Source: JAJFUI01 sp963754135 (lineage in GTDB: Bacteria; Planctomycetota; Planctomycetia; Pirellulales; Thermoguttaceae). Taken from it: DNA of 64,000 bases. Below, piece by piece: positions 42,560-51,866 of this stretch. Every line of letters begins with the position of its first letter. Position 1 is the first letter of the stretch. The DNA lies in assembly GCA_963754135.1 (NCBI GenBank), contig CAVWEY010000003.1, forward strand, positions 62,001 to 126,000, written 5' to 3'. The translations under genes and the position numbers were made by a program. The notes beneath the pieces are model-generated. The model searched no databases. It was given only the letters and a program-made list of their open reading frames with translations, and was not told the DNA's origin.

Positions 42560-45500
42560 ATGAGTAGCTGCTATCGTTGTCTGCGCCTCGCGTTAGCCTT
42601 CGCGCTGATGTCGTCGTCTGTCTCGGTTTGGGCCGGCCCACCCGACGCGCGGGTGCGGAAAAAACTCATTGCCACCGGCTGGGACAACCCGGTCAGCCGG
42701 CAGTTGGCGGCGAATCTGGCCGAGATGGAGAAGCGGCCGTTCGACGGGGTGGTGTTCAACATGGCCGGCCGCAATGCCAAAGGCGAGCCCTGCGACTTTT
42801 TCCCGGCCTTCAGCAACGAGAAGTGGCAGCGAGACTGGTTTCAGGCGAGCGTCGAGCAACTTCGCTCCTGCAAGTTCACCCGGCTGACCGACAATTTCAT
42901 CATCATCGGCGCTAACCCCGGCAACGTCGATTGGTTCGACGATGAGGGCTGGCGGCAGATTGTCGCGCACTGGCGGATCGCCGCCTGGGCCGCCAAGCAG
43001 TCGGGCTGCAAGGGGTTGTGCTTCGATCCCGAGGCCTACACGCCGCCGCACCAGGCATTCGGCTATTCCGCCCAGCCGCAGCGGACGCGGCACAGTTTCC
43101 AGGAGTACACGGCCAAGGCCCGCCAGCGCGGCCGCGAGATCATGCAAGCCGTGGCCGCGGAGTATCCGGAGATCACGCTCTTCTGCTACAGCATGAATTG
43201 CGGGAACCTGACGGCGGCCTTGCAGGCCGATCCCCGCGCCGTGTTGGCCGTGCAGGACTACGGCCTGTATCCGGCGATGATCGACGGCTGGCTCGACGCC
43301 GCCCCGCCGACGGTCGTGCTGGTCGACGGCTGCGAAAGCGCCTACACCTACAATAGTCCTCAGCAGTTCCTCGAGGCGACCGTGCAGATCAAAGGGATTT
43401 GCCAGGAGTTGCAGTCGCCCGAAAACCGCGCCAAATACCGCGCCCAGGTCCAGGTCGGTTTCGGCCTCTACATGGACGCCTACACCAATCCCAAAGGCTC
43501 GCCGTGGTACATCGACGGGCAGGGTGGTCCGCGGGTCGAGCGGCTGCGGCTCAACGCCGCCGCCGCGCTGGCCGCGGCCGACGAGTATGTGTGGGTCTAC
43601 GGCGAGAAGTACCGCTGGTGGCCTGTGCCAGCCGGGGGTGCGGCCCAGAAAAGCTGGCCGGAGGTCCTTCCCGGCTGCGAAGAGGCCCTGCGCTTCGCCC
43701 GCGACCCGCTTGGCGAAGTGGCCAAGCTGAAACAGGCCGGCAAACTCGTGAACCTCACTCGCAACGGCGATTTTAGCTCGTCCACGGCCAAGTCGATCGA
43801 CAGCGTCGAGCAGAAATGGCAGGCGGGCGGACCGCCGGCCGGCTGGGGCACCTGGCAGCAAGAGGACTTGCCGAAGGGGACCTTGACCTGGGACCGGGAA
43901 GTGGGCGCCGCGGGCAAGGGCGCGGCCAAGGCCAGCCGCGTGGCGTCCGGCTGCTTCATCCAGCCATACAAGGCCAGCCCCGGCGAGCGCTACGCATTTT
44001 CGGCCGCCGCCAAGGTCCGCGGCAACGGCAGCGCCCACTTGGTAGCCTGCTGGCAGAAAGCCGACGGCCGCTGGACGGCCCGCGACCGGGATCAATCGTT
44101 CTTCTTCGGGCCTGCCTCGGACAGTTGGCAACCGTTGTCCGGCGTGGTGGAGGTGCCGGCGGGGGCCGAGCGGCTGTTGATCCTGCTGTTTGCCGACCAT
44201 CAGGCCACGGCTGAGGACGTGGTTTGGTTTGACGACGTCGAGTTGTACAAACTGCCTTCCATGCCGGAGGCGCGCCGGCTTGCGGAAAATGAGCCGGCGG
44301 CGAAGGCAAGTGCCGCCGCCGATTGGGTCCTCTGCTGCCGGGCGGACAACGATCTTTACCGGGTGCTCGTGGCCGGGCGGGCGAAGTGTGTCCGTTTCGC
44401 AACGCCCGCCGAAGCCGTCCAAGCCGCCGCGGAAGGGACCGGCCTGCTGATCCTGGCCGACGGCTACCCTGAGAAGACGACAGTCATCGAGCCGGGCCTG
44501 TTTGACGCGGCGGCCCGCAAAAAGCTGCGGCTGTACGTCGAGTATCCCTCGGCGCTGCCGACACTGACGGTGGGCCAGCCGAAAGAGGACAAGCTCCTGC
44601 GTGGCGTGGTGATCTCGGACATTTTCGGCGACGCGCTGCGGCCGATGCGGATTATGACCGTCAACGGCTGCCGCTACGTGCCGGTCGAATGCAAGTCCCC
44701 CTTCGTGAACCACCTGGTGCTGGCCAGGGTCGCCGGCGTCGATACGGCCGTATTCGGCCTGAAGGACACGCCCAGCGAGCCGCTGCTGTTTGAGCATCCC
44801 CGCGCCAATGTCCTGGTGGCCACCACGAAGCTGAGCCAATTTGTCAGTGGGCGGTACATGCCCGAAGAAGCCTGGCGGGCGGTCTGGCAGACGATTCTCC
44901 ACCGGCTCCAGCCGGGCGCGGCGGTTCCGGCGTTGCAATGGACGCCTTCCGTCCGGCCCAGCTACGGCCGCGACGAGGCGCTGCCGCCCGACGTTGAACG
45001 GCAGGCGGTGCGCCGTTCGGCCGACTGGATCATCCGCAGCCGCATGTTGCGCCATCCGCAATGGCCCAAGGAGGCGCTAGACCAATCGCTCAAGTACAAC
45101 ACCGTCCGCAAGGAACCCGCCGCCGATTGGCCGCAAGGCGACGGTTCGTTCGGAGTGCTGGAAGGCTTCAGTTCGGCGATCCGCTCGGACGGCAGCCAGC
45201 CGATGCGCTACGGCGTCCGCACCGATTGCGCGTGCGAGGCGGCCATGCTGATGGCGCTGGACGGCAGGATCGACTCGCGGCCCGCGCACGGCAAGATCGC
45301 CGCAAACCTGCTGGACTACGTCTTCACCACTTCGGGCCTGGCCGGCAGGAAGGACACCACTGCGGCCGATCCGGCATACGGCTTGTTGGGCTGGGCATTG
45401 GACAGCCCGCACATGTACTGGGGCGACGACAACGCCCGCGCGCTGCTGGGCACGCTGGCGGCGGCGGCCGTGCTCAAGGAGCCGCGGTGGAACGGTGCCG

Positions 45501-46405
45501 TGGCCCGCTGCGTGCTGGGGAACCTCCGCACCACCGGTCCCAACGGCATCCGCCAAGGGTGCATCCACGATGAGGCCCTGCGGAAGGACGGCTGGAAACA
45601 CTACTGGAACGGCCGTCAAACGCACTATTCACCCCACTTCCAGGCGTGGCTCTGGGCGTGTTACTGCTGGACCTACGACAAGACGCATTTCGAGCCGCTG
45701 CTACACCGTTCGCAGGCCGGGGCGAGGCTGCTGATGTCCGCGTATCCCAAGTGGCAGTGGTGCCTCCGCAGCGGGACGCTCGAACGCTCGCGGATGATCC
45801 TGCCGCTCAGCTGGCTGGTGCGGGTGGACGACACGCCCGAACACCGCGGCTGGCTCCGCCGCGTGGCCGACGATCTGGTGGCCTTGCAGGACGGCTCGGG
45901 CGGCATCCGCGAAGTCATCGGCAGCGGCGGCCGCGGCCTGCACCGGAACGCCGACTACGGCGGCGGCGAGTCCACGCTCATCCAGACCAATGGCGACCCG
46001 GTCTGCGACATGCTCTACGCCTGCAATTTCGCCCTGATTGGCCTGCACGAGGCGGCGGCCGCCACGGGCGATCCGTTCTACGCCGAGGCCGAGGAGAAGC
46101 TGGCCCGGTTCCTCTGCCGCATCCAGGTCCGCTCGCAGGCCCATCCGCAACTGGACGGGACGTGGTACCGCGCGTTCAACTTCCGCAACTGGCAATACTG
46201 GGCCGCCAACGCCGACTGGGAATGGGGGCCGTGGTGTACGGAGACCGGCTGGACGCAGCCCTGGATCGCTGGCACGCTGGCCCTGCGGCAAATGAAGACC
46301 TCGCTGTGGGACCTGACCAAGGACGTCGCCCTCGGGCCTTCGTTCCAAAGGTACCGGGCGGAAATGCTGCCGGACGACGTGCTCGGGACCGGCGGCACGC
46401 CCTGA
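42560..46405 (+). CDS. Large exported multidomain protein, putative carbohydrate-active enzyme
   Basis: A 1281-residue protein, ATG 42560, signal peptide to about residue 26 (SVSVWA-GP). Residues about 33-395 look like a TIM barrel of the glycoside-hydrolase type (RPFDGVVFNMAGRN, GLCFDPEAYTPPH, ITLFCYSMNCGN, VLVDGCESAYTY). About 413-585 form a carbohydrate-binding jelly roll (LVNLTRNGDFSSS ... VVWFDDVELYKLP). About 600-800 are unassigned and might be a ThuA-like alpha/beta domain. The last 450 residues are rich in Trp and helical (DYVFTTSGLAG, WGDDNARALLG, HFQAWLWACYCW, NWQYWAANADWEWG), as in alpha/alpha-barrel lyases or hydrolases. Catalytic residues cannot be assigned. No frameshift in 3.8 kb. 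Confidence 0.7.
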   Translation: MSSCYRCLRLALAFALMSSSVSVWAGPPDARVRKKLIATGWDNPVSRQLAANLAEMEKRPFDGVVFNMAGRNAKGEPCDFFPAFSNEKWQRDWFQASVEQLRSCKFTRLTDNFIIIGANPGNVDWFDDEGWRQIVAHWRIAAWAAKQSGCKGLCFDPEAYTPPHQAFGYSAQPQRTRHSFQEYTAKARQRGREIMQAVAAEYPEITLFCYSMNCGNLTAALQADPRAVLAVQDYGLYPAMIDGWLDAAPPTVVLVDGCESAYTYNSPQQFLEATVQIKGICQELQSPENRAKYRAQVQVGFGLYMDAYTNPKGSPWYIDGQGGPRVERLRLNAAAALAAADEYVWVYGEKYRWWPVPAGGAAQKSWPEVLPGCEEALRFARDPLGEVAKLKQAGKLVNLTRNGDFSSSTAKSIDSVEQKWQAGGPPAGWGTWQQEDLPKGTLTWDREVGAAGKGAAKASRVASGCFIQPYKASPGERYAFSAAAKVRGNGSAHLVACWQKADGRWTARDRDQSFFFGPASDSWQPLSGVVEVPAGAERLLILLFADHQATAEDVVWFDDVELYKLPSMPEARRLAENEPAAKASAAADWVLCCRADNDLYRVLVAGRAKCVRFATPAEAVQAAAEGTGLLILADGYPEKTTVIEPGLFDAAARKKLRLYVEYPSALPTLTVGQPKEDKLLRGVVISDIFGDALRPMRIMTVNGCRYVPVECKSPFVNHLVLARVAGVDTAVFGLKDTPSEPLLFEHPRANVLVATTKLSQFVSGRYMPEEAWRAVWQTILHRLQPGAAVPALQWTPSVRPSYGRDEALPPDVERQAVRRSADWIIRSRMLRHPQWPKEALDQSLKYNTVRKEPAADWPQGDGSFGVLEGFSSAIRSDGSQPMRYGVRTDCACEAAMLMALDGRIDSRPAHGKIAANLLDYVFTTSGLAGRKDTTAADPAYGLLGWALDSPHMYWGDDNARALLGTLAAAAVLKEPRWNGAVARCVLGNLRTTGPNGIRQGCIHDEALRKDGWKHYWNGRQTHYSPHFQAWLWACYCWTYDKTHFEPLLHRSQAGARLLMSAYPKWQWCLRSGTLERSRMILPLSWLVRVDDTPEHRGWLRRVADDLVALQDGSGGIREVIGSGGRGLHRNADYGGGESTLIQTNGDPVCDMLYACNFALIGLHEAAAATGDPFYAEAEEKLARFLCRIQVRSQAHPQLDGTWYRAFNFRNWQYWAANADWEWGPWCTETGWTQPWIAGTLALRQMKTSLWDLTKDVALGPSFQRYRAEMLPDDVLGTGGTP

Positions 46406-46936
46406 GAGCCGGCACAGCCTGAGAGGGTGTCTGCAAATTGGTCCCCTCTCCCTTTGGGAGAGGGTGAGGGCGAGGGTGAGATTTTCAAGACGCGCTCTGA
46501 GCGCCAATATCGTCGTCTGTCACGTTTTGGCCCGGCCCGCCGCCACGTTCTTCTCCCGCCCCACCATCCTTCCGCCCGGCGCAGAGCAAGTACGCTCATC
46601 GCCGCGGAGCTTCGCTCATGCCGGGAAAGGATGGCTCCCGAGCCCTCCTATTCATCCGAAGTTGGAAAGTTGTTCCAAATAGCCGGGCCGAGCTCGTTTT
46701 CTCCCCAGACGCAGGAATTCCCAACGTACGGGCCCCTAGGAAGCCCGGTTGACGAGTCGTCAGGACGGTCGGGCCCAACCAAACTCCACCCATCTTGACT
46801 CGCCCTGCCTGCTTGCTAAGCTAGGGGTTCAGCCGCCCGACACTTCTCCAGATATCGACGACTGTTGATTCCGAGCCAGCCGGCACTACGCGGCGCCGGC
46901 GGGGGCGTTATCCACTCCGCGGTTTGGGCGATTGCA
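46406..46936. other. Intergenic region with one palindromic repeat
   Basis: Contains GTCCCCTCTCCCTTTGGGAG with a GAGGGTGAGGGCGAGGGTGA tail at 46440-46480, of the CCCTCTCCC family. The remaining 450 bases show no convincing gene. A TTG at 46865 could be an alternative start for the following gene. Confidence 0.55.
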
Positions 46937-49504
46937 ATGGGATGCCTGAGCGTGATAGCCGACCTCGTGAAGTTAGCAGCCGCGGCGCCCGCGATTATCG
47001 ACGCCGTCCGTGGCCGACCCTTTCATCTGCAGACGCCATTCGTCGTGGTTCCCGCCGCGGATCTGCACGCCAATGTGCCGTCTCCCATCCGCGTTACGCC
47101 TCAGAGGATCGAACGGGGCGTCGAGACGGAGGCGTTCGCTGGCGTAACCATCATCCTTGGAACGTCGGGCGTTGGCAAGACGCGTGAAGCGACTGATCTT
47201 GTTGCGCGTCTTTCAGCCGTTTCCGGGGCAGGTAGTGTGTATCTCGCAAAGGGGTACGTCGATTCCCTGGTCCCCCTTCCGTCTCCTGAAGACGTCCGAC
47301 GCGTCGTTCTCTTCCTAGACGACTATGATTGGGGGTATGCCGCCGCCGCCTCGGACTTCTTTCTCGAGCGTCAAGCGGCTTGGGGCGACGCCGTCTCGCA
47401 ACTGAAGCGCCTTTATGATCGTGTCTCGCGGATGCGCGAGTTGCACGGAATGGTTGTTACCATAAACACTCAACGTCTTCCATTGCCAGCCGACGCCCTC
47501 AAGAATGTCTTCCCGGAAGGCCGCGTTTACACACTGCCACCGGTAACACCAGCGGAGTATCGTGACTTTGCTATTTCCCTAGGTAACGCTCTCAACTTGC
47601 GACTGCCCGCGAGCGTTATTGATGGTCTCGTCGCCGCCTGCGACGGACGCTTTGATTCGCTAGCCACTTTTCTGCGGACGTTTCCTGCCGGGACCACGCT
47701 GGGCGACGACGACGTGAGTAGTTTTTCGCGCTCGCGGCAGTTTGCTTGGAACCTCTTTAGAAATCAACTTTCTCGGGAACAAAGGTGGGGCTACGACCAG
47801 GTAAAACTTTTGAGGGATTTTGGTCTTGCCCCTCATCTCGACTATTTGGCGGCGCGTCCCCGGCCGACCGCCCTTGGGTGGGCGAATATCGAAAGCGTGT
47901 TGGCGAGCATCTGGCCAATCAGTGACGGGGAGCCACTGATCTACGATGGTCAGTTCGGACCGCCAGAGAGGAATCCTGAGACTGCGAGCCGCGCAGTTCA
48001 AACCGCCATTTCCGCGGCGCGGAGGCGACGTCGGAACCGATACATTTTTCAGGACGAGATGAAGTCGCTTGGGGCATATCTTCAGGCGTTCCCTCCTCGG
48101 GCTGATAGCGCCCGCTTGATTAGTCGCCTTGCCAAGTGGTACCCCAGAGACCGATTTTTCGCCTACCTCCTCGCCGCTCTGAATGCAAAGCGCGGACACT
48201 ACTTGCGTGCAGCGTTCTCGCTCTACCGAGTGTTCCGAAATCCCCATCCATCCGCAGTTTATTCGGGAAAATGGATCGAGATACAGTGTCATTTGCTTCT
48301 TGCCCACATTTACCAGGCCATGAACTGGCACAACAGTCGTGACTGGGACACGCATCGGAAGCTCGAACACGAGTTCGAATTGTGCGCAACGCTCGCTGAC
48401 CTGGAGATCCCCGACATTGGGGCGGACGGTTATGAGGTGGTCGCGTCTGCGTCTGGCGAAATGGACGCGCGAGAGAGACTTGGACGCGAGCTCAAAGAAC
48501 TCGGATACACGGCGCCATCTAAGGTGCCGGTAGATTCAAGGATATTGCGTGCAGTCGTTCACCACGAATACTCCTGTTACCTTTTGCGTCAGACGCACAG
48601 GGAGTTTGACGCAATCCGACACGAGGAAATCGTTACAGAACTCGTCCCGGACTACGGCGAAGCGCTGCTAAACTGTGCCACAGCCTGTTACAATGTGGGG
48701 AACAGCGCTCGCGCGTTGGAGTTCCTCCGGCGCGCGCAACAATCGGCACCTCGGGAAATGAATCCTGTCACCTTCGCGTTTATGCTTTCGAGAGAGAACT
48801 GGCGGTGTAACGCGGATGCCGGAAGGATGGAGGACGCAAGGGGATCGTTTGATCATTGTGTGGAACTGACCAAATCCCCCCCGCTTTCGGCTGACAAGGA
48901 CCTAAGGGCAGCCATAAGGACGGTCGCCGACGACTCCGGGTATTGGGCGCGCGCGGCGAAGCTCGCTGGAGCGCGCGAGAAGCATTTCTCAGATGTGCTC
49001 ACGTATCGGATCCATCCCATCGGCATTCAGATCGTTCTGCCTCCAGATTGGAAGATTGACTGTGAAGGGGTGACCGGAGGTGATGGAGTAGAGATGTTCG
49101 CCGTTGTCTTCTCATCACAGGTCACTTGGGACAACGACGCCAAGTGCGCCAGTGACGCGTCTGTCGATATGCTCTACAGTTCCCGTTCGGAAGATTTGGC
49201 TCGGAGCGGGGAAGCCTTCGGAGTATTCTGGCTGCAACAGTTGAATAGGACGCTCCGGAACAGGGTCCGCTGGTCTCCCAAGGCAGCCACTCGAAACCTT
49301 GGCAAAGCTGTCGAGCACCGCTGGAAATTTGAAGCCAAAGGTCGTTGGCCTAAGGTGGGTGTCCTTCTTGCTTACGAACTGAGCACCGCGCGCATTAGGT
49401 TCAGCGTAATGTGCGAGAAGTGCGGCGAGGCCAAGTTCTGGCCGTTGCTGTGTTCCGTTGCCGAAGATTTCAGCCGACAGGGCGCCCTGAGCGCGTTAGA
49501 TTGA
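46937..49504 (+). CDS. STAND-like P-loop ATPase with TPR-type C-terminus
   Basis: An 855-residue protein from ATG 46937 (TTG 46865 is an alternative). The Walker A motif GTSGVGKT is at residues 75-82, Walker B VVLFLDDYD at 123-131; TLPPVTPAEYRDFA fits the sensor region after it. After about residue 320 it becomes helical, with TPR-like units (YLLAALNAKRGHYLRAAFSL, ALLNCATACYNVGNSARALE) and a C-terminal beta-rich part (IGIQIVLPPDWKID ... WKFEAKGRWPKVGVLLAYEL). This resembles STAND regulators or Avs-type defence ATPases in design, but no known effector is recognised. Base composition is less GC-biased at third positions than in neighbours. It stands alone, near a dinD fragment. Confidence 0.7.
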   Translation: MGCLSVIADLVKLAAAAPAIIDAVRGRPFHLQTPFVVVPAADLHANVPSPIRVTPQRIERGVETEAFAGVTIILGTSGVGKTREATDLVARLSAVSGAGSVYLAKGYVDSLVPLPSPEDVRRVVLFLDDYDWGYAAAASDFFLERQAAWGDAVSQLKRLYDRVSRMRELHGMVVTINTQRLPLPADALKNVFPEGRVYTLPPVTPAEYRDFAISLGNALNLRLPASVIDGLVAACDGRFDSLATFLRTFPAGTTLGDDDVSSFSRSRQFAWNLFRNQLSREQRWGYDQVKLLRDFGLAPHLDYLAARPRPTALGWANIESVLASIWPISDGEPLIYDGQFGPPERNPETASRAVQTAISAARRRRRNRYIFQDEMKSLGAYLQAFPPRADSARLISRLAKWYPRDRFFAYLLAALNAKRGHYLRAAFSLYRVFRNPHPSAVYSGKWIEIQCHLLLAHIYQAMNWHNSRDWDTHRKLEHEFELCATLADLEIPDIGADGYEVVASASGEMDARERLGRELKELGYTAPSKVPVDSRILRAVVHHEYSCYLLRQTHREFDAIRHEEIVTELVPDYGEALLNCATACYNVGNSARALEFLRRAQQSAPREMNPVTFAFMLSRENWRCNADAGRMEDARGSFDHCVELTKSPPLSADKDLRAAIRTVADDSGYWARAAKLAGAREKHFSDVLTYRIHPIGIQIVLPPDWKIDCEGVTGGDGVEMFAVVFSSQVTWDNDAKCASDASVDMLYSSRSEDLARSGEAFGVFWLQQLNRTLRNRVRWSPKAATRNLGKAVEHRWKFEAKGRWPKVGVLLAYELSTARIRFSVMCEKCGEAKFWPLLCSVAEDFSRQGALSALD

Positions 49505-49809
49505 CATGGGCGGCCGCCGGAAAGGGCTTTCAGACGCCCGGCAGCGGAAACGGACGCAGCCTTTCTCGGCCGCCAACAGTCACGCGGGCCATCGTACCCC
49601 CCGCGTCTCGGGGCGTCAAGCGACCCCGCCGATCCGACGGGGCCATTTTTCCGCGACGTCTGGCTGCGGGGAGCGGCCGGCGATGGTACGGAGCGGGTAC
49701 GGCGAGGCCCGTTTCGGCCCGTCGGGAGGATTGACGGCCCGCCGGCCGCGTTGTACTGGTAGGGATCGAGCGAAACGGATTGCAAACAAGCCGGTGGAAG
49801 AGAAACAAG
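49505..49809. other. Intergenic region, no gene recognised
   Basis: GC-rich stretch between the ATPase and the dinD remnant. No gene, RNA or clear repeat was seen. Confidence 0.5.
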
Positions 49810-50070
49810 ATGAGCAACGAACTTCAGCCGTCCCCGCCCGAAGGGCATCTGTCGCCGTTCGAGCGTATCCGCCGCACCAATCCCGCGGGGATGGAGTTCT
49901 GGTCCAGCCGGGACTTCGCCCAGGTGCTCGGCTATACCGATTACCGCAATTTCGAGCAGGTTGTCCAGAAGGCCCGGACCGCCTGTTTTAACAGTGCCCA
50001 GCGGATCGAGGATCATTTCGTTGAGATCACCGAAATGATCGAAATCGGCAAGGGTGGCAAGCGGTGGCAA
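49810..50070 (+). pseudogene. DinD-like (DNA-damage-inducible protein D) N-terminal remnant
   Basis: ATG 49810 gives PFERIRRTNPAGMEFWSSRD, FAQVLGYTDYRNFEQVVQKA, CFNSAQRIEDHFVEITEMIE and IGKGGKR. This is the start of a DinD protein, whose family continues with a conserved LSRYACYLI segment. Here the similarity ends at about 50070 and the sequence changes to a promoter-like block and a palindromic repeat. About 85 of roughly 280 residues remain. Confidence 0.75.
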
Positions 50071-50098
50071 TGTTCCGCCCGGCAGGCGGGACCTACTT

Positions 50099-50144
50099 TG
50101 GCCCGATTCTTGATCTTGAAAACGCCCGGCCCGAAGCGTATGAT
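50099..50144 (+). promoter_or_regulatory. Second copy of the repeated promoter block
   Basis: TGGCCCGATTCTTGA (50099-50113), TTGAAA (50116-50121), 17-base spacer, TATGAT (50139-50144). It matches the block upstream of aroH (14626-14670). No gene on this strand follows; the next thing downstream is a strong palindrome at 50181-50243. Confidence 0.5.
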
Positions 50145-50180
50145 GGTCGGCGTGAGAAAGTCGAGAGTTGGCCTGCCAAA

Positions 50181-50243
50181 CCGTAGGACGGATTTCCTAA
50201 TCCGTCCCCGAGCAGTGGACGGATTGGGAAATCCGTCCTACGG
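50181..50243. repeat. Palindromic repeat, CCGTAGGACGGATTTCC family
   Basis: Left arm CCGTAGGACGGATTTCCTAA and right arm GGGAAATCCGTCCTACGG, very like 12285-12344. It could act as a transcript end for the promoter block at 50099. Confidence 0.85.
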
Positions 50244-50338
50244 TGCCGAAGGCTGACCGCTGAACCCTGACGGCCGCCCCCCAAGTGGCGCCTGAAATTG
50301 GCCAAAACGCGACGTGTTGACCAATGCCGCAGACCGAT

Positions 50339-51610
50339 TCAGACCGTCAGGCCGCTCGTGTCCATCTCGCGCCGCCGGTTCTCCTTGAGCAGTTCGTCCA
50401 TGGTGAGCCGTCCGTGGCGCAAACCGGCCTCGCGGCCGAGGATGCACGTCAGGCAGCCGTCGACCGCCCGCTTGACGGTGGGATTCTCGAAGCGGCCGCC
50501 GGTGACGTCCTGGTAGAAGGAGGCGATGTTCCGCACGGCGCCGGCTTCGTAGAGGTTCACGACCGGCTCCGTATACTCCTTCTGGCCGCGGACGTGGAAG
50601 TGGGACTTCCGCCAGTAGTTGATGAAGGCGTGCCCCTTCTGGCCGTAGACCTTGCAGGCCAGTTCGCCGTCGGCGCCGTTGGGCAACGCCAGATTGGAGT
50701 GCTCGTGGATCAGGCCGTCGGCGTACTCGAAGACCTCCCCGGCCACGTCCGGGCTGTCGCCGTGAGGATTGGGGCGGGTGATCCGCGCGGCGCCCATGGC
50801 CGCGACGGGCCGCCGGCCGAGGACCCACATGGCGGCGTCCACGGCGTGAACGTCGAACGACACGCACCAAGCGCCGCCCAGCGGGATGTCGTAGTTCCAA
50901 ATGCCGTCTTGCAGGCGGCTCTCGATGTTGGCCGTCAGGGGCGGGTCCTTGTGGCCGCCGCTGGTGCCGATGGTGACAATCTTGGCGATCGCCCCGAGTT
51001 CCCCGTTGTGGATCCGCCTCACTACTTCGATATTAATCGGATCGGTGGGAATCTGGTAGTCGACGAAGAACACGCGATCATGCTTCGTGGCCAGCTTGCC
51101 GGCGGACTGGATGCGCAGGCAGCCGGGCGCGTCGACGGCCACGGGCTTGGCCATGTAGACGTGCAGGCCGGCTTCGGCCGCGGCGGCGGCGTGTTCGGGC
51201 AGGAAGCCGGGGGGCACGATCAAGACAGCGGCCTCCACGCCGCTTTCGATCACCCTCTGATAGCCCGACAGGCCCGAAAACCGCCGTGACTTGTCCACGT
51301 GCAGCGCCTCGCCGCCGCGGTCGGCGACCTGGGGGAAGTAGTCGGCGACGGCGTGGAACTCGTAGCCGCCGTGTTTCTGAAAGAGGGCTGCGATCCAACT
51401 TCCCCGGCCGCCGCAACCGACCAGCCCGAGCTTGATCTTACGTTTCCCCACGGCGGGCACTGTCTCCTGGGCCATGCTCTTGGCGGCCAGGCCCGCCGCT
51501 CCAATCAGCAGCGGCGCCGTTGCCGTGGCGCCCAGCGCCCCGCCCAGGAATTGGCGGCGCGAGCAGCCCTGTGGCCGGTCGTAACGTGGCGTGGAGTCAT
51601 AGCGTCTCAT
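50339..51610 (-). CDS. Tat-exported Gfo/Idh/MocA-family oxidoreductase
   Basis: A 423-residue protein. The start at 51610 gives MRRYDSTPRYDRPQGCSRRQ and the twin-arginine signal CSRRQFLGGALG. The Rossmann NAD(P) site is LGLVGCGGRGSW (about residues 57-68). The EKP-type motif is seen as MAKPVAVDAPG, where Lys-Pro is kept, and the C-terminal domain has GGAWCVSFDVHAVDAAMWVLG with the conserved Asp-x-x-x-His replaced by DVHAVD. Such exported oxidoreductases are numerous in planctomycetes and act on sugar derivatives; the substrate is unknown. Second of a divergent-free pair with 51867. Confidence 0.9.
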   Translation of the reverse strand: MRRYDSTPRYDRPQGCSRRQFLGGALGATATAPLLIGAAGLAAKSMAQETVPAVGKRKIKLGLVGCGGRGSWIAALFQKHGGYEFHAVADYFPQVADRGGEALHVDKSRRFSGLSGYQRVIESGVEAAVLIVPPGFLPEHAAAAAEAGLHVYMAKPVAVDAPGCLRIQSAGKLATKHDRVFFVDYQIPTDPINIEVVRRIHNGELGAIAKIVTIGTSGGHKDPPLTANIESRLQDGIWNYDIPLGGAWCVSFDVHAVDAAMWVLGRRPVAAMGAARITRPNPHGDSPDVAGEVFEYADGLIHEHSNLALPNGADGELACKVYGQKGHAFINYWRKSHFHVRGQKEYTEPVVNLYEAGAVRNIASFYQDVTGGRFENPTVKRAVDGCLTCILGREAGLRHGRLTMDELLKENRRREMDTSGLTV

Positions 51611-51866
51611 GATGTTCTCCTTGTTGGCGCGGGGGAGGTGGGGATGGTGGAAGGCGGTCCGGTTGCCCGGCCCGGAAAGTGAAGCCTCTCTCGGTGTTAG
51701 TGTAGCACAGCCGCCTTCGGGTGTAAATGGTTGTGAGCCGACGCCGGCGATATTGGTCACCGTGCCGCGCCGCCTCGACCGGACGCTTATCTTCATCATC
51801 AATCGCGGTAATTCGAGACGCTGGAAGCCATAACCGCCTGCGGCGTCTTACCGCTTGGCCCGATCT

